A stretch of 64,000 nt of DNA from Liolophura sinensis (taxonomy: Eukaryota > Mollusca > Polyplacophora > Chitonida > Chitonidae): contig NC_088300.1 in NCBI RefSeq assembly GCF_032854445.1, forward strand, positions 15,033,191 to 15,097,190, in the 5' to 3' direction. A program made the translations under genes and the position numbers. The notes under the pieces are model-generated. The model was not told the DNA's origin. It made no database searches and was given only the letters and a program-made list of their open reading frames with translations. Shown here piece after piece: positions 36,936 to 50,596 of the stretch (position 1 is the first letter of the stretch; each line of letters opens with the position of its first letter).

Positions 36936-39051
36936 CTGTATACTGTTTGTCCCTCGTATTTCCTGCTGTAAGTCTACCACACATACACCGTATATCAAAC
37001 CACATAAAAAGCTTATACCTCGGCTAGGTACGTATTACGTGTCATTTGTAAGATATAATATACTAAATACGAAGGAAAATATGCACAGGTGTCAACTGAC
37101 TATATTCAATATTTCTTTACTACAATGAATCCTTGTGTGTGACATGTTTCTCTGCTCGCGTATTTCACCTTCCTTATGAGGATACATTTATTAATTTTCG
37201 CACTTATACAATTGTGAAATATTAATAATATACCACATACAATTGCTTTTGTTTATGAAAACAATTAGCTATCTAAGCATGTGTCCTCATCTTCAGCTTG
37301 ACTGATGCCAACGCCTTCGAGCTTTCTTTTCGTAAAAACACGTAAAAACTGCAATTCATGGCAGTGGGCGAATGAATACATCGGATGGATTTCCGAAAAG
37401 CTTTCTGCATGTGTGCTGTAGTGTGTCATGTTTGTATGCCCAGTGTCATATCACAGAACTGCGATACCATCTCAGTTCACTTTAGACCTCCTTTAAGCAT
37501 GCAAGATAAGAAATGTATCCTTAGAGACTACACAAATGTTAATAATTGCGGTACAATTTTGTTAATGTCAGCATGCAAGACATATCCATTATGAGCTGTA
37601 TGGCGCTTATAGACAGCATCAGCCCCTCGCCATGTATCTCCCTATCTGTAAACACCAAGACCTCGCCTCATGCTCTACTGGGTTAGATTACATTGTTTGG
37701 ATAATGAATGTTTCAATCGTGAGAGTTGATCTGATAAACACGCCAGGTAAAAGTGGTTTTACCGATATCAGGTAAGCCACCTTGATTGTTTGACAGAGAT
37801 ATGATAGCCTCCATAACTAACCTCCGGTCATTTCCGACGGGTCATGTAAACTTCCAGGTGTGTTTGCTAGAGGGTGGGGCGCGCTACCTGACCCTCAAGT
37901 CCCGTCTCTAGTGTGTACGACGTTAGCTTGTATACATGTAAATGGGTGCTACAGTGTATGAGTTCTCCCTCCCACGACATTCCCTTTCCTCCACACCCAG
38001 CATGGTACGTTAAATGTGAGCAGGGGATCTTCTCGGTACGCCAGTCAGGTGCATCCAGAGAACGCCAGTAATCCGTGCCAACCACAGTGCAAGCCACGGA
38101 TACCGTACAGGTATGTCGGAAAAGGGAATTTCACCCAAATTTCAGGTATTTTGAAATTAGCTTGGCGTCTGAGTATCAGATTGCCACCGACGCAAAGTCA
38201 ATCCGCACGAGTCTCTGTCAGATTACACACTTAACCCAATGAGGTACGTACGCTGGTGTCCAATTTCTGTATGGCCGAAAATGTGGCACTATAACGGTCA
38301 CCATAACGCCAAATGTCACCATTACACTGATGCTGGAGCCGAGTCTCGTAGAATCGCGCGTGTTTCGAGTTACCTGACGCGCTCCAGCGGACGCTTAGCT
38401 AAACCAGAGAAACCGTCAGAAAGTTTCAAATGCACCAACAATATATACAATGTTTCAAAAGAACAGTGTATGTAAAGTTTGATTGGCGTATTGATTTCCA
38501 CGTGTGAGCAGGCAAGGGCATGCACAAAAAACATGTCGCTGAGAGCCAATCACATTTCAATGGTGCCATATGTATGTTGTTGTTGTATTCCGACTATTTT
38601 GACTGTTGCAGGAATGGACATTATAGGTAACGCGCCAGCCAATCAGCGTTAAGCGACAGCCTGGAGGGAATGCTGTACTCTACCCATTGTAAACTTTAAG
38701 ATAAAGAAATCTTCAAAATCCTTCCACATTACTTCTGCAACATTAATGAAATCATATGCAGGATGGGACTATATTTTACCATCCAGATAATGACGATGAA
38801 GCCTTTTGTTCTGCATTGCGGCTTAGCTGACAGGAAATCTTTGTTGATTTCGTACAATTATGAGGCTAGCCTTTTTTAAAGTGAGCAAAGATATGTAGAT
38901 AAATATAGGCCTTGGAATTTCTTCGTGAATTTCACATTATCCTTGTGCCGTATATGGTAAATGAATGTACATGGCATACATCTTGAAAAATGTTTAACTC
39001 ATTTCTGCGTTATTTCGTGTTTTCGTGTACATATCGTATATATTATACAAC
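36936..39051. other. Intergenic, nothing recognised
   Basis: No supported gene. CCAAT-type words near 38545 and 38640 are isolated. Confidence 0.35.
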
Positions 39052-39180
39052 AACAGGATTGACTGATTTGTATTTAATGCCACATTCAAGAATTTTTCGC
39101 GTGTATAACGATGCCCAGGTCCATGGGTGGTGGAAGCCGCAATGCTCAGAGTAAACCACAGCCCACCGACGCAGAGAAAG
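39052..39180 (-). mobile_element. Degraded SINE tail copy (family A)
   Basis: The segment reads TGTATTTAATGCCACATTCA then AGAATTTTTCGCGTGTATAA and GGGTGGTGGAAGCCGCAATG, the reverse complement of the family A tail with many substitutions. It continues into a GCTCAGAGTAAACCACAGCC section that resembles the copy at 7318-7440 rather than the intact element, which suggests two subfamilies. Confidence 0.6.
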
Positions 39181-41149
39181 AATCCGAATGACCGATATAA
39201 ATGGTGAGGGCCTTGGTGATCCCAACAAGCCAGAGCTTTACTCCATCTAAGCTGGCGATGAATTCATACAGAATCAGGAATGTGCCTGTCAAAAACGCGA
39301 TGCATGTATGGTTACAGCCCTTGAAATTCCCAACCACTATTCTATACCTAATTTCATATAGCTTCATGATATGAATCATATACTTACAGGCCCACGGCGG
39401 TGCTATATTTTCTTACGGTAATAATTGCCATTTGATTTTAAAATAAATAAATTGTCGGTAATTTAAAACAATTAAGAGTACTAGCACAATTTGTATCTCA
39501 TGTAAAGGTTTCTACAGGTTTAGAGGAGTATCAATACGCACTAGAATGTATCCCTTCCGTTTTTAATAATTGCATTGAAGACTAACGGCGGTCTGAGTAA
39601 GATGTGACAGCTGTTGTCTAATCTATTGCTTTATTTGATTGTATTTGATGAGCTATAGCAGAACAGACTCCGTTCGTCCCATTCAACAACTGGTCCTCCA
39701 TACCCGATCTTCACGATCAACAAATACACGTACATACAAAGTGATTCTCATCCACACTAGCAATGATCAACGAGAACACATTCCAAGCAGAAAGCAGCAT
39801 GGTCTTTTCGCGTGGAATTCCATACATGTGTACTCTTGTGGTTTTAATAAGCCATTAATGGTGCGTTTTCCGACAAGTTGATTCTGAGGGAGATGAGGTT
39901 AGATTTCTACAAGTAAGTGATGTGTGCGAGGGTGAGATCGTTACACAGTGTCCGATTGCTAACCAAGCAAACGGTGTGGAGAAATCCCTGGAGCCGTCTA
40001 TAGAGAGCGCTCTGAACAACACAGATAACTCATCTTTGGTATCAACACTCAAAAGGATTCCTTGGCCGTTGAACATCTACCGGCTGGTCGGTGCCAGATC
40101 CATCTACTCAGCGCTGTAATTGTCCATTCTTCTGGCAACGATCCTTTCGGTTCGGCTACTGGTTCAAACAAAGCATTAAAAGTCTTATGGGATATCATCA
40201 TCAGAGGGAGATGCCTACGTGTGCGGGACACTGGGAAGAATTAGAAACAGCAACGCCCCCTGGCGAAAACCAACTCTTCCCGCTGTGTCCCTACTCAGGT
40301 TGACCACTGTTTGTTTTCGTTTTCAACTAGTCTGTATACACTTCACCTGACTCGACCGTACCGTCGATTTGCGTGTTTATTCACCATGATAGGGCCTCTA
40401 AAGACGGCTGAATATAATCCTTCCGCTGATATCTTATCACTATAGACGCCTTAGAAGCCACTGGAATGAAATGGCGGAGGAAATGGCCCCGAGATTCAAC
40501 GTCTTTTCACACGTCTCTGTCACACGATGGAAGGGCCCCGGGACGAGCGCCAGGACGTAAACAGTTCCAATAAACTTTGCCAAGGAAAAAAAAAAACCAA
40601 AACGAATTTACGGTGTCTTTTGTTGATGGCACGAGAAAGTTGAGTTTGGAGGAGCTGCAGGGGAGCGGCGACTTTCACTGAGGGCCTGGCATGATCGACC
40701 TTCTTTAATATCGTTATTCTCTGAGAATAAAAGGTACCGCGACGGCTTGCCACGCGGGAGGCGATAGCAGTTTTGGTGGATTGATCACGCACGTACAGTT
40801 TGACTTCTTGGCCTCAACTCAATAAATGGCCATTATTTTTCAATAAAGAGAGAGAAAATCCCACATTTATGCTGGAGTTGTACCCAGTATTACTATGTCA
40901 ATGCCGATATGAAATCAAAGTCCTTAAGATACTCACCTATAATATAAAAACGGTAAAACTCATGCAGGGGATATGGCATCAGTAACACCAGGCCACCTTC
41001 TGCATTTCCGTTTGTTACTGGATACCTAGTCATTGAAATTCTGATCCACGCATTCATTATAATTATTTACTTCATGTAGCCAGTACCTTGGGGGCAAGGA
41101 GACGTTTTCCCCCAACTTTTCCAATAGCTAACGCTTTTTCACAGACAGA
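39181..41149. other. Intergenic, nothing recognised
   Basis: No supported gene. A short A-run sits at 40585-40597. Confidence 0.4.
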
Positions 41150-41440
41150 ATTCCCGAATGTTACTGAGTTTCATAAGGCTGTCTAATGCCTCTTAACCTG
41201 GGTTACCAGGGAACGTATATACATCATGCTGAATACAATCACCACGTTTGATATACGTATCGTTGCAATCAAGATCAACTGAAATACATTTTTGTTTTAT
41301 TAAAGACAACTTCTAAACGAGCTTGGTATGCGATTTGGATACTGTCAATTTAATTCACGCTCCCAACGAATTATATGCGCCTTTCGGACATCACTGAAAA
41401 CCGTTGATCGATTCTCTTTTGCATGACTCTGTCCTAAATT
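41150..41440. repeat. Diverged dispersed repeat, copy 2 (pairs with 19330-19620)
   Basis: Direct-orientation similarity to 19330-19620 over about 290 bp, with small gaps. Neither copy has clear inverted ends or an A-rich tail. Confidence 0.6.
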
Positions 41441-44400
41441 CTATTTCTTTTGCGGTTTGGTGTTGACTTTGTATTCGAAATTGGTCTTACTACTGTTGAC
41501 CTGGAACTCCAATAACAGTTGTGAATTTGTGTACGAATGTCTGTTATGCAACGCCTAGATTATTAACAATGATCCTCACCTTATAACGGGTGATGACAAA
41601 GGATTGTCACAAGGCTCAGAAAAAAAATCGTTAAAAATCATTACAACTAAGGGGAGATTAAGTCACGACATACCGAAAACAATCACAGATTTATCTATAG
41701 TTTGCTGGCCTCTTTTTTGCTACTAAGGTGCCATTCTAAATATTTTTACAACCTGGAAAAGGCTTACCCCGCTTTCTTATAGGAATGAACAGTCAAACGA
41801 GTTGACAATCACAGTCATTTTTGATAACTTCTCATGATAGGTTTCCCCTGTAACGACATCACCCCCGCTGCCTGTATTTACGCAGAAAAAAAAAAAACAC
41901 TTTCGTGAATGTTGCCTGAGTTTCTTGCAGTTGATATTAGCTCATTAATTCTCCAGTACATCCGGTTCGGTTGTCCGTACCAAATGCTGGCGTCCTTACA
42001 AAGTGCATGTCTGAATGAATGCATACAAAAAGTGACATTCACAAATCACCTTGCTATATACTGATGTTATATAATCCGTGAACCGTCAAATAAGAACATG
42101 TACAAAAAATGACAAACAAAAAGTACCTGCACCTTTCAAATATGTAACGCAAAGTGTACCTGTAAAGAAGATGTGCCTGTTGGTTATGTACATTAGGTAC
42201 ATGGGCTTCCCATGTTATCTTAGTCTTTATCAACCAGTCTTTGATGACTTGAATTGAGTTCCGCAAAAATGGACAGAAACGCGCCGCTAACCTGAGTCAA
42301 TATGCTAATGTAACGAGTTAAACCCCGTCCAAACACGTTACACCATGTAGGAGGAAGTTGGGATCGGGGAATATGTTGTACGACAGAGTAGGACCCACGA
42401 CTAACAGTCAGCTACGGACCACCGTCCCTTCTCATCACCGAAGTCTCTGATCAGGAATACCCTAAACACTGAAACCATCAGCTGATAAAACGCCCCGGAT
42501 AAAGCACCAGTTCTTCTCTACTCTAGTTCTTTTTTTTTTTTTTTTTTTGTTCATCCCGATTTGTACGGGCACGTCCTGTTGCTTACTTTGGGATTGTACG
42601 AGACCCTCTAACATATGAGAGAGGCTAGCTCCTCTCTGACGAACCCTTGTCCCTCCGCCTTTTCACGTAAGGAAAATAGTTCCGCCGTTTGTTAAATTGA
42701 AATGATATTTAGTTACTGGACATTGTTCGAATGTCGAGTCGAACATGCACAGCTCGCCGCGGCCCGTCTTCGTATTTGTCAACTAAACAGATAGACCTTA
42801 TATAAACATGACACAGATGACTTCTGCGCTTCTAGGGGCTTACTCTGCTAGCCTATACAAATGATACTGTGTATTTAGGGAAAACAACCTGAATAATTTG
42901 CTTGCAAAGTCAACTCGCATGAATACATACGAGTACAACGCCCGACTGCCTGGTTGAGGGGCCTTCCCAGCTCGATGACGAACAGACTTCGATATTGCAA
43001 GTCTCGCACGTGTGTTCTCCGTAAGCTATGTGTAGATCGTGCTAGCCGAACACACTAAGCTAAATACCACGGAGCTTTCTCTAAGGTCCGCTCTTCACAA
43101 TATACAGATGGTCAGAGGACATTCATTCGTGGGAAACTTTGTCGGCGACAACCAAAAACAGCTTTGTAATATCTCTATCGAAGAAAACCGGTCGTTCCCC
43201 CATCACAATACCGGTAGATGGCAGCTATGAGCGGTTTCAAATCTTTGCTAACGCCAGCCGGTCAGCATCACATATGTACAACTTCGTAACAATCTGACAT
43301 ATCGCATGAACAGTTATGAGTATACAAAGCTTCGTTGATGAAATTTCATCGTTAAATTGTTGCTTGGGTTAAAAATCCATAAAGAAACATAAGATGGGAG
43401 AAAAATGACAAAAAAACTTGATGAAACTCTGTGAAAGTTGCCCAGTATCATGAACTCAGTAACACACTGACACTAGATATCAGGCAATCAGCTTGTCGAT
43501 AGTATAGCCCGGTAGATAAAGCCAATTTTAACTCAGTGGGTTAATAGATAAAGCTATTACATTGCAAAATATGCTTTGTAGATCAATACATTATATATAG
43601 TATAAAATAGTAGGTCACTTTCTCGGTGTAGATCAGTGCAATATAAGCATGTCATTTACAATACTGGTTTAGGGCTGAGCGCTAAAGGTACAGGAAAATG
43701 TAGGACCGTTCTAGGCGTCAATTACATCTCGTGTCAACGGTAGGTGGTCACCTGTGGCCTCGCATTACTACACGCGATTTTCATACAGGGCAAGAAGCTT
43801 GCCAGTTGCTCACAGCAGATGGTTAGCCGGATAACGGTGTTTTTTAGTTGCTATGTAACAGGTAACTTGCAGTCATTATATTTAGGTCCTGTTGGTCAGT
43901 TACAGCCACATATTTCCATGTTGTCGCCCGTCCGGTTTTCTTGTCTACGCGAAACACTTGTACTCCTCCGCGAAGCGCAGCGACTCTCGGCGACAGACGT
44001 GGTTTGGGTAAACACATAAAATGTTGCGATCTTTGTGAGTTGACACGACTGGCCTCGTAAACAACACAGTATTTCGCGAAGAGCTAGAGTAAATATGCGT
44101 TTGCACTGTAAATGTAGCTTCTAGTAATTGCCATCTTGTTGTGACATTTTTCGGCGAGAGTCTAGGGCGCCGAGGGAAACTTCAGGCTGTCACCGGCAGA
44201 TGTCATCAACAGCCATGCGCTGTGTAGGCCGATCGTGTCCGAAGAACGCCTTGAATTTAAAGCAACAACAACATTTATTTTGTAGGCAATCTGTGGGGTA
44301 AACAGCCGGCCAGTATCTGGATTAGGAGGAGTTAGCAGGCTTACAATGGCTCTAAAAAGTCTTCGTACGACACGAAGAATGCTTCACTGACAAAACTTTC

Positions 44401-45669
44401 CAATCAGCCTGCAAACATACGCTACTTGTAAAGTCTCGGACTATTGCTTTGAGAATTTGGTTCCTGGTGGCATTGCAGAAAACGGCTCCGTTCGCGGACA
44501 TTCTCGTCATTTCTTCTTCTGTCAACTTGTAAAATGTACCGCGTCTCTGTGTGTGTGTGTTTTAGGGAGGAATGCAGCGGTCTGGGGAAAGGGGAGGGGA
44601 GCGGGCCGGGGAGCGCCAGTCCTGATCAGATCCACCTGCCCGACCCTGACGTCTACAGCTGTAGCTCACTGTCACAGTCTAGACTGGCGCGCTGAAATCT
44701 GGCTACAGGTGGGGCTGTTTGCCTCACGGTGGTCCCGTTTACAATAGATACATCTCCTCCACTTTGTGTCTCTTACTTGGATACATCAGGTTGCATCTGT
44801 TCAGGCTTCTCGGAATGGAAAGGTTTGTGGCAAGCGGCCCGCGGCAGATGCTGACAGCAGTCGGATGGGTGTGATGGTGCCTCTAGCTTGGTGCACCATA
44901 CGATGGAATCCCTCCAAACACAATCTGTATAAGTACCAGTCCTTTTGCTTAAGTCATTACTGCTGGCAAAGTCATGGCATGTCTTGTAGACAGTTTAACC
45001 TGCTTAAAGGCTAACAACTGTTTTGTTCCACGCCAAATGCTTTGCGAATGTGGCAATGTGGGACCGCTACCAACACGCCTGCCTGGAATAAAGAGCCGCG
45101 AATACTTTCCCCATATGTCTGGAAGGGTTTCAAATGAGTCAAACTGCTGGAAACCGGCTTAGCACACTGAGTACAGTCAATTCTTCTGTCTTCACACACT
45201 TCATTCTTTCATTTCTTCAAAATCCATTCACACATGAACGTTTCCTTCTTGTATTTTTCTTTGCTACGTAACTACGTTTCTGTAACATGCACGCGATAAA
45301 TAGTGCGAGATCTTGTTAATTTACGAAGTCATATTCCATGGTATGCTCTACAAGGTATAAACTCCTGATAGAAGGCCAATCACTTTATAGTTCAGTTACC
45401 CGAAGCTCTTCTTTTTTGCCCTCAACCTGTTCCTTGGTGCAGGAAAAGTTGTTACGAGCCATTCCATGACGCGGTGAGATGTCCACGGACACTGTCGGTT
45501 ATAAGGAACTTAACTTGAAAAGTTCACAAGGCCACAGCAGTAATTTCATCGTTCAGCAGAATAGAACATCCAGAAATTGCAATAATGCCATGCACAAACA
45601 CTTTTTGACATTTCTAATATGGGCACTTCGTTTAGTATTTCATACAACTGAAAACCCTCAAGAACGGGA
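41441..45669. other. Intergenic; GC-richer stretch with open frames but no recognised gene
   Basis: A T20 run lies at 42529-42548. From about 43740 to 45160 GC and CpG content rise and several plus-strand frames of 60-96 codons appear (43744-44019, 44457-44747, 44766-45014). None has protein-family features or convincing splice partners. The stretch could include an unannotated exon or regulatory region. Confidence 0.3.
44584..44613 (+). other. G-quadruplex-type motif
   Basis: Five G-runs separated by one to three bases (GGGGAAAGGGGAGGGGAGCG then GGCCGGGG) meet the usual G4 pattern. Confidence 0.7.
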
Positions 45670-45905
45670 TTTTTTGTTGGGTTAGATCCACATCCGGGAC
45701 TGACCCCACAGAAATGAGTGACAAACCAGTTACATTATACTGACACCGGGCCAACCAGTCATGTTTCTTTGGTCTAACCTCTCAGTGTTGAGCACCAAGC
45801 GAAACAGCAACACGTACCATGTTTACAATCTTTGATATGACCCTGCCAGGTTTGATCCCTGGTCTCTCGACTTCGAGGCGGGCGCTCTAACCATTAGGTC
45901 ACAGA
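45670..45905 (-). mobile_element. tRNA-like SINE (family B), minus strand
   Basis: On the minus strand the head (about 45838-45902) reads TGACCTAATGGTTAGAGCGC then CCGCCTCGAAGTCGAGAGAC and CAGGGATCAAACCTGG. Outer bases TGACC and GGTCA can pair, and CCAGG/CCTGG closes a T-arm-like hairpin, but the anticodon arm does not fold properly. The non-tRNA body continues through TGGTACGTGTTGCTGTTTCG, CTCAACACTGAGAGGTTAGA and TTGGCCCGGTGTCAGTATAA. I recognise this head-body combination as a repeat seen in mollusc genomes. It is unrelated to family A. Boundaries are approximate. Confidence 0.65.
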
Positions 45906-48903
45906 AGTTAGAAGATCAACAAGCAAAACCTTGCAACATCACATTCCCCCAAGAAGTTAAGTCATCTGGCACTCAAACCCGTCAGTGAGTATTAAGCCTA
46001 GAATTGTTGGCAAGGCTATACCAAAGAGCTTGCCTTACGTTGAAATAAATGCAAAAATTCAGCCAAATATGTAAAGTACTGAAACATTTACCTTAACATG
46101 GATTCTAATACAAGAGACGTGGATTCCTATTCACAAATCGTGAACTTTCCAATTTAATTCAATTAATATGCACACAGAGCATTCACACTGAAACATCCTC
46201 CTCGTGCTATAGTGTTTTACATGCAGCTCTTTAAGCTACATCTAACATTTAACTTAACATTGCTTTCCCTGTTGTTGGACGCCGACGCCAGTGACAGGGG
46301 TTGTATGAATGAGCTAAAAATAGCCATGGACATAAAAAATTGACCGACCGACCGACCCACTGACAGACCGAAAGACAGACTTAAAACTTATTAGCACTCT
46401 TTGACCTTTCGAGTAAACTTGATGGACACAGTGATCTTAAAAAAATTACAAGTTGCTTCGAGAAGAAGAAAGCGTTTTAGTGGATTCGATGTACAACTGG
46501 ATACCACAGATAGTCAAATTAACTTCGATGAAATGCATTTAGAAAATGTCAATGTTTGGACTTTAATAAAGTTATCGTTTGTGGAAAGTCAAGGTGGCAT
46601 TCATTGTAGATATGGTCCAATAGCACTCTCGTCCACGGCAATCACTTTGCTGAATGCAAGCATACACTTAAGAAGCAGTCGAGGGAGCTAGGTGGTCGGT
46701 CTGTGGGTCACAGCTGGCTCAAACGTTATGTCCGAACAGGCGATATTTAAACAGATTGATAAATATATCGGCAGAGGTGTACAGCTGGAAGGGGAATTAA
46801 GAAAAAGCCGAGAAGTGAGTTGTGGAGTAAGAGAAGCGGAGTGGAGAGCCGGCACATGTGCTGTTAGAAAAGCTGTTTTGGAGATGATTAACACGCCAGC
46901 TCTGCGGACCACGTGCCAACACTTAACAGTTGGTCGACGGCCAACACGGTAAATGTTGGCCGACATGTGCGCTGATTACGGACTTCGCTAAGTCACACAA
47001 TGTCCCTCCAACTCATAAAAAGCCAAAGGAAACTCTGAGCCAGTAAGCAGATTGAGTGCTGGTCAATTAGTCTGGAAACTGACCACAACACCACTTAATG
47101 AACAATCCTGCCTGTGCTTTGTTACTACTGACGTATTATATATACAAGCTGTCATGACAGAACTGAGTTATTTCAGCATTTCATAAATATGAAGTCATAT
47201 AGTTTTGACTAAGGTTTATTGAGATTACACATGGTGAAAATTTACAGAACTATTACGGTATTGTACATTATACGATAATGTGCCCCCTAGGTGTGACGGG
47301 GGGGGGGGGAGGGGCAAGCCACACCGTTTTGTAAATTACTAATGGATCAGACGTAAGCCAAGATATCAAAACTCGTATTGTCCGTGAGCAAAACCGATTT
47401 TTGTCAGAACCTAGGAGGTTGAAATTGGACGCACCACAAATCAGAATGTTAAAAGCCTGAACGGGGTGTATCTAAATTGTAATTGCTACCTGTTTTGATT
47501 AATATTAATGGACAATCTCCCAGTCGCACCATGAAGTTTAAAAACTGAATAAATTGCCCATAAAATGTTAATTTGAAAGCGTGCAAAAGGCAATGCCAAC
47601 TGGTAACGCAAAGGCCTACAAATGACAGCTATGATTTGCTTATGATTTGTTATGGGCAATTTTGGGTCAACTGGAACATAAAATGGCGGTCTACATGGAC
47701 ATAAAAGTAATTTTGGTTTTTTGCATGTAAATGATATCTCGACTACATCAGTCAACATTTGAAATGGATAACGTCAGTTTTTTTCCCCAATTCTATGTTA
47801 CACTAAGTAGAGGAAAACGAAAAGGTTCGAATTTGCATGGACCACACATATTCATATTCGCGGAGACAAAGACAAGGGACCTTTTAAAATTGGGCATCTT
47901 CTAAGAGCAAATTGACACCATCTTCTAAAACTGAAGACCAGATCAAATTCGCGTTCCAAACAGTAACAGAAGATGGTTATATGCATCAATGAAACTCGAG
48001 TAAGGCATATTGAAACTTCTGGTGAATTTGAGTCAAAAGCCATGTGTTCAACAACTACTTTTTTCCATTCGTATGCAGATGGATCCAATAAACAGTGTTA
48101 TATCACAACGACTTGCACATGCAGGTCAAGTCAAGAAGCCCGAGCAGAAAGAAAACAAGAGTTTAAAAAGCGCTTTATTAAAACCATGAGAGCTAAGGTG
48201 TGAAAGGCTTTGATAAGAAAAGCCAAAGACCCCATTCCACTCCAGACATTTGCGCATTTAGATTGCTAAGACAAGCAGTGCGGTGAAAGAAGTAAAAAAT
48301 GGAATAAATTAGACACAGACTAAATAACGTTTGCAACATATCTGTCTGCAGGTAAAAGGTGAGATTATGTTCAATCGAAGGTCCCCGGGTATTCCCTTGT
48401 TTTTGCCCTTAAGCTTGCCACATATGCAAAACGTCTTCATTCCAGAAGTATGGCGGGCAGGTGCGCCAGACGTTCATTGTGCTGTGGAAAAACTTCAACA
48501 AGTCAGCTTGGCAGTGAGTTGTTGTAAACAAATCCAACAACATGCTGAGAGCAGCCGGTCAAACACGTGGCCCTTGTTGGAAAGATAACCTTACCCTGAC
48601 AGCAACTAAGCAGAAGGCGAGCTCGCCCACAGTATCATTCATGGCTAACAAATGTTCGGGGATCTCCTCTACAAAGAACCATTCGTAAAGAATTATCTCC
48701 GCAAAATTAATGTATATGTAACAATATTACATTGTTACGATAGACTTGGTCCAAATATACCCCCAAAAAATAGTTTATGCTATAACCAACAAGTCACGAG
48801 TTGTTATTTACATGATTCTGTACATGCAGTGTACAGCATGTAATAATAATTATTATATGTTTTATCTTCACAGACCTCTAGAAATTATACACCAGGCATG
48901 TTC
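45906..48903. other. Intergenic, no gene supported
   Basis: A short GACC repeat lies at 46343-46362 and a run of 12 G at 47298-47309. Frames at 46401-46691 and 46692-46952 have no recognisable features; the second ends in a strong hairpin (46938-46962). Confidence 0.35.
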
Positions 48904-49025
48904 CGTCTCACTTTTACCAAGAACGATTGATTGGCAGATTGGTGTTTGACGCCGTGTTCAGAGATTTTTATACTTGTATGATGGTGGTCAAGTGTATGGA
49001 TGGAGGAAACCGTCGTGTCAGGTAC
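48904..49025 (-). mobile_element. Degraded SINE tail copy (family A)
   Basis: GATTGGTGTTTGACGCCGTG TTCAGAGATTT, then TATGATGGTGGTCAAGTGTA and GGATGGAGGAAACCG follow the reverse-complemented family A tail with moderate divergence. No tRNA-like head is seen. Confidence 0.65.
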
Positions 49026-50486
49026 CTTTTCCCAAGAATACAAATATGAACAAATTCTTCATACTGCAAATTGCGTACAGTATATACTGTCTACCACAGA
49101 TAACATATTTACAAAAAGCTTTTATTTTCGGTAACAAGTTTATATTTTTAAAAATATGTTTAATAAAATTAATCAGCACAACAGACTATAAAATTCTACT
49201 ACCATCTCATCTCAGCCCTTTCAAAACAGACCGACGAGTAAATAAAAATATATCACTTTTAAAACGCACATCAAAGAACGAATAATACACATTCGTGGTT
49301 AAAATTTCAAATACTCAAACACAATTTCTTAAACAGAGTATATACAATCTCATAAAATAGTTATGTTGCATCTTTCGACTCCCCCCCCCCCCACACACAC
49401 ACACACAAAAAAACAGACATAAATTCACAGAAGGGTCAAAGTAAAATGCAGTAAATATTTGGCTAAGCGGCACAAGGAATACCATGACGTCACTGGTTAA
49501 AATATATACGAATAGCTACATACACATATTTGATTTGTTATTACTATGACTTCATATAAAGGAATGTTAAAGAAAAGCATGTCACGCAGGGACTTGGCAG
49601 AAGACAGTAAAGAAAATCTGGAAATGAGGTAGGGTTTCCAGTGTCCACGATACATTTTGTGAGTCAGTGAAGCGACCATCAAGCAGGTTATGAAAGATCT
49701 TGTTATCATATACGCAGAACCATACATGAATGTGCTTTTAAACCTGTATCATTTAGCCCATCGGTGGCACACAGAAGCGCTCTAAACATTTTTGAGATTA
49801 AACAGATGTAACAATGCAGAAACATGAGGAAACACAACAGCATGAAAAAGTATGTTGTTAAATTGTGACGAAGCCTCAAAAATTTAAATGTCAGCTGACG
49901 CCCATTCAGCAGTTCAGTGTTTTGTTGCTACACGGAAGGCTCTGCGGTCACGATAAAGTCATCATGGTTTAGAATGAGCGGCTAGAATACGGGTATTGTG
50001 GCCTGGTGTGCCTTGAAGTACACAACGTGCTCAAACTCTACAAACAGCGATTATTTCGCACGTGTGCCTCACATAAAACGTGTCCGCTACAGTAGAAATG
50101 GTAAAGTTCCATCGTGGTTCTGTTTCCAGATGTCTTATCTCTGTGAGAATTTCCCGTAGATACTGGCTACACCAGCACAACCGAATTAGTTCTCGTCCGT
50201 ACCGCCTTCCCCTATTTGTTCCACTTGATGCTAATTTTTGTGTGCTTCATTCACACAGCCACGACGCGGCGACATCGGCTTCGGCTTATTTCGACAAAGT
50301 AAGTTCGGTACGTTCCGCCGCAACCATGCAGTTCGGAGCTTTCCGTCATGCTCATCTAGTTAAATTATTACGTTGGCACCCAAAGGTACATCTAGTGAAC
50401 CTTTTATATCGTAAACAATCATGTTACAGGTCACTAAAAGCCCATGTAAGGTCAAGCCTTGAGCGAACACCTGCATACTCTAGGCA
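49026..50486. other. Intergenic; C-run with AC repeat
   Basis: At 49381-49412 a C12 run is followed by (AC)n and an A-run. The long plus-strand frame 50080-50616 gets its last third from the AC/AT microsatellite and has no recognisable domain before it. Confidence 0.4.
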
Positions 50487-50515
50487 GCACACACACGCGC
50501 ACACACACACACACG

Positions 50516-50593
<78 letters not shown>
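50487..50593. repeat. Compound (AC)n-(AT)n microsatellite
   Basis: About 28 bp of AC repeats, then about 75 bp of pure AT repeat. Confidence 0.97.

Positions 50594-50596
<3 letters not shown>

Noticed and set aside
45838-45902. Functional tRNA gene (Ser-CGA-like loop)
   Set aside because: The anticodon stem cannot form, the B-box is degenerate (GGGATCAAACC), and the sequence continues into a SINE body.
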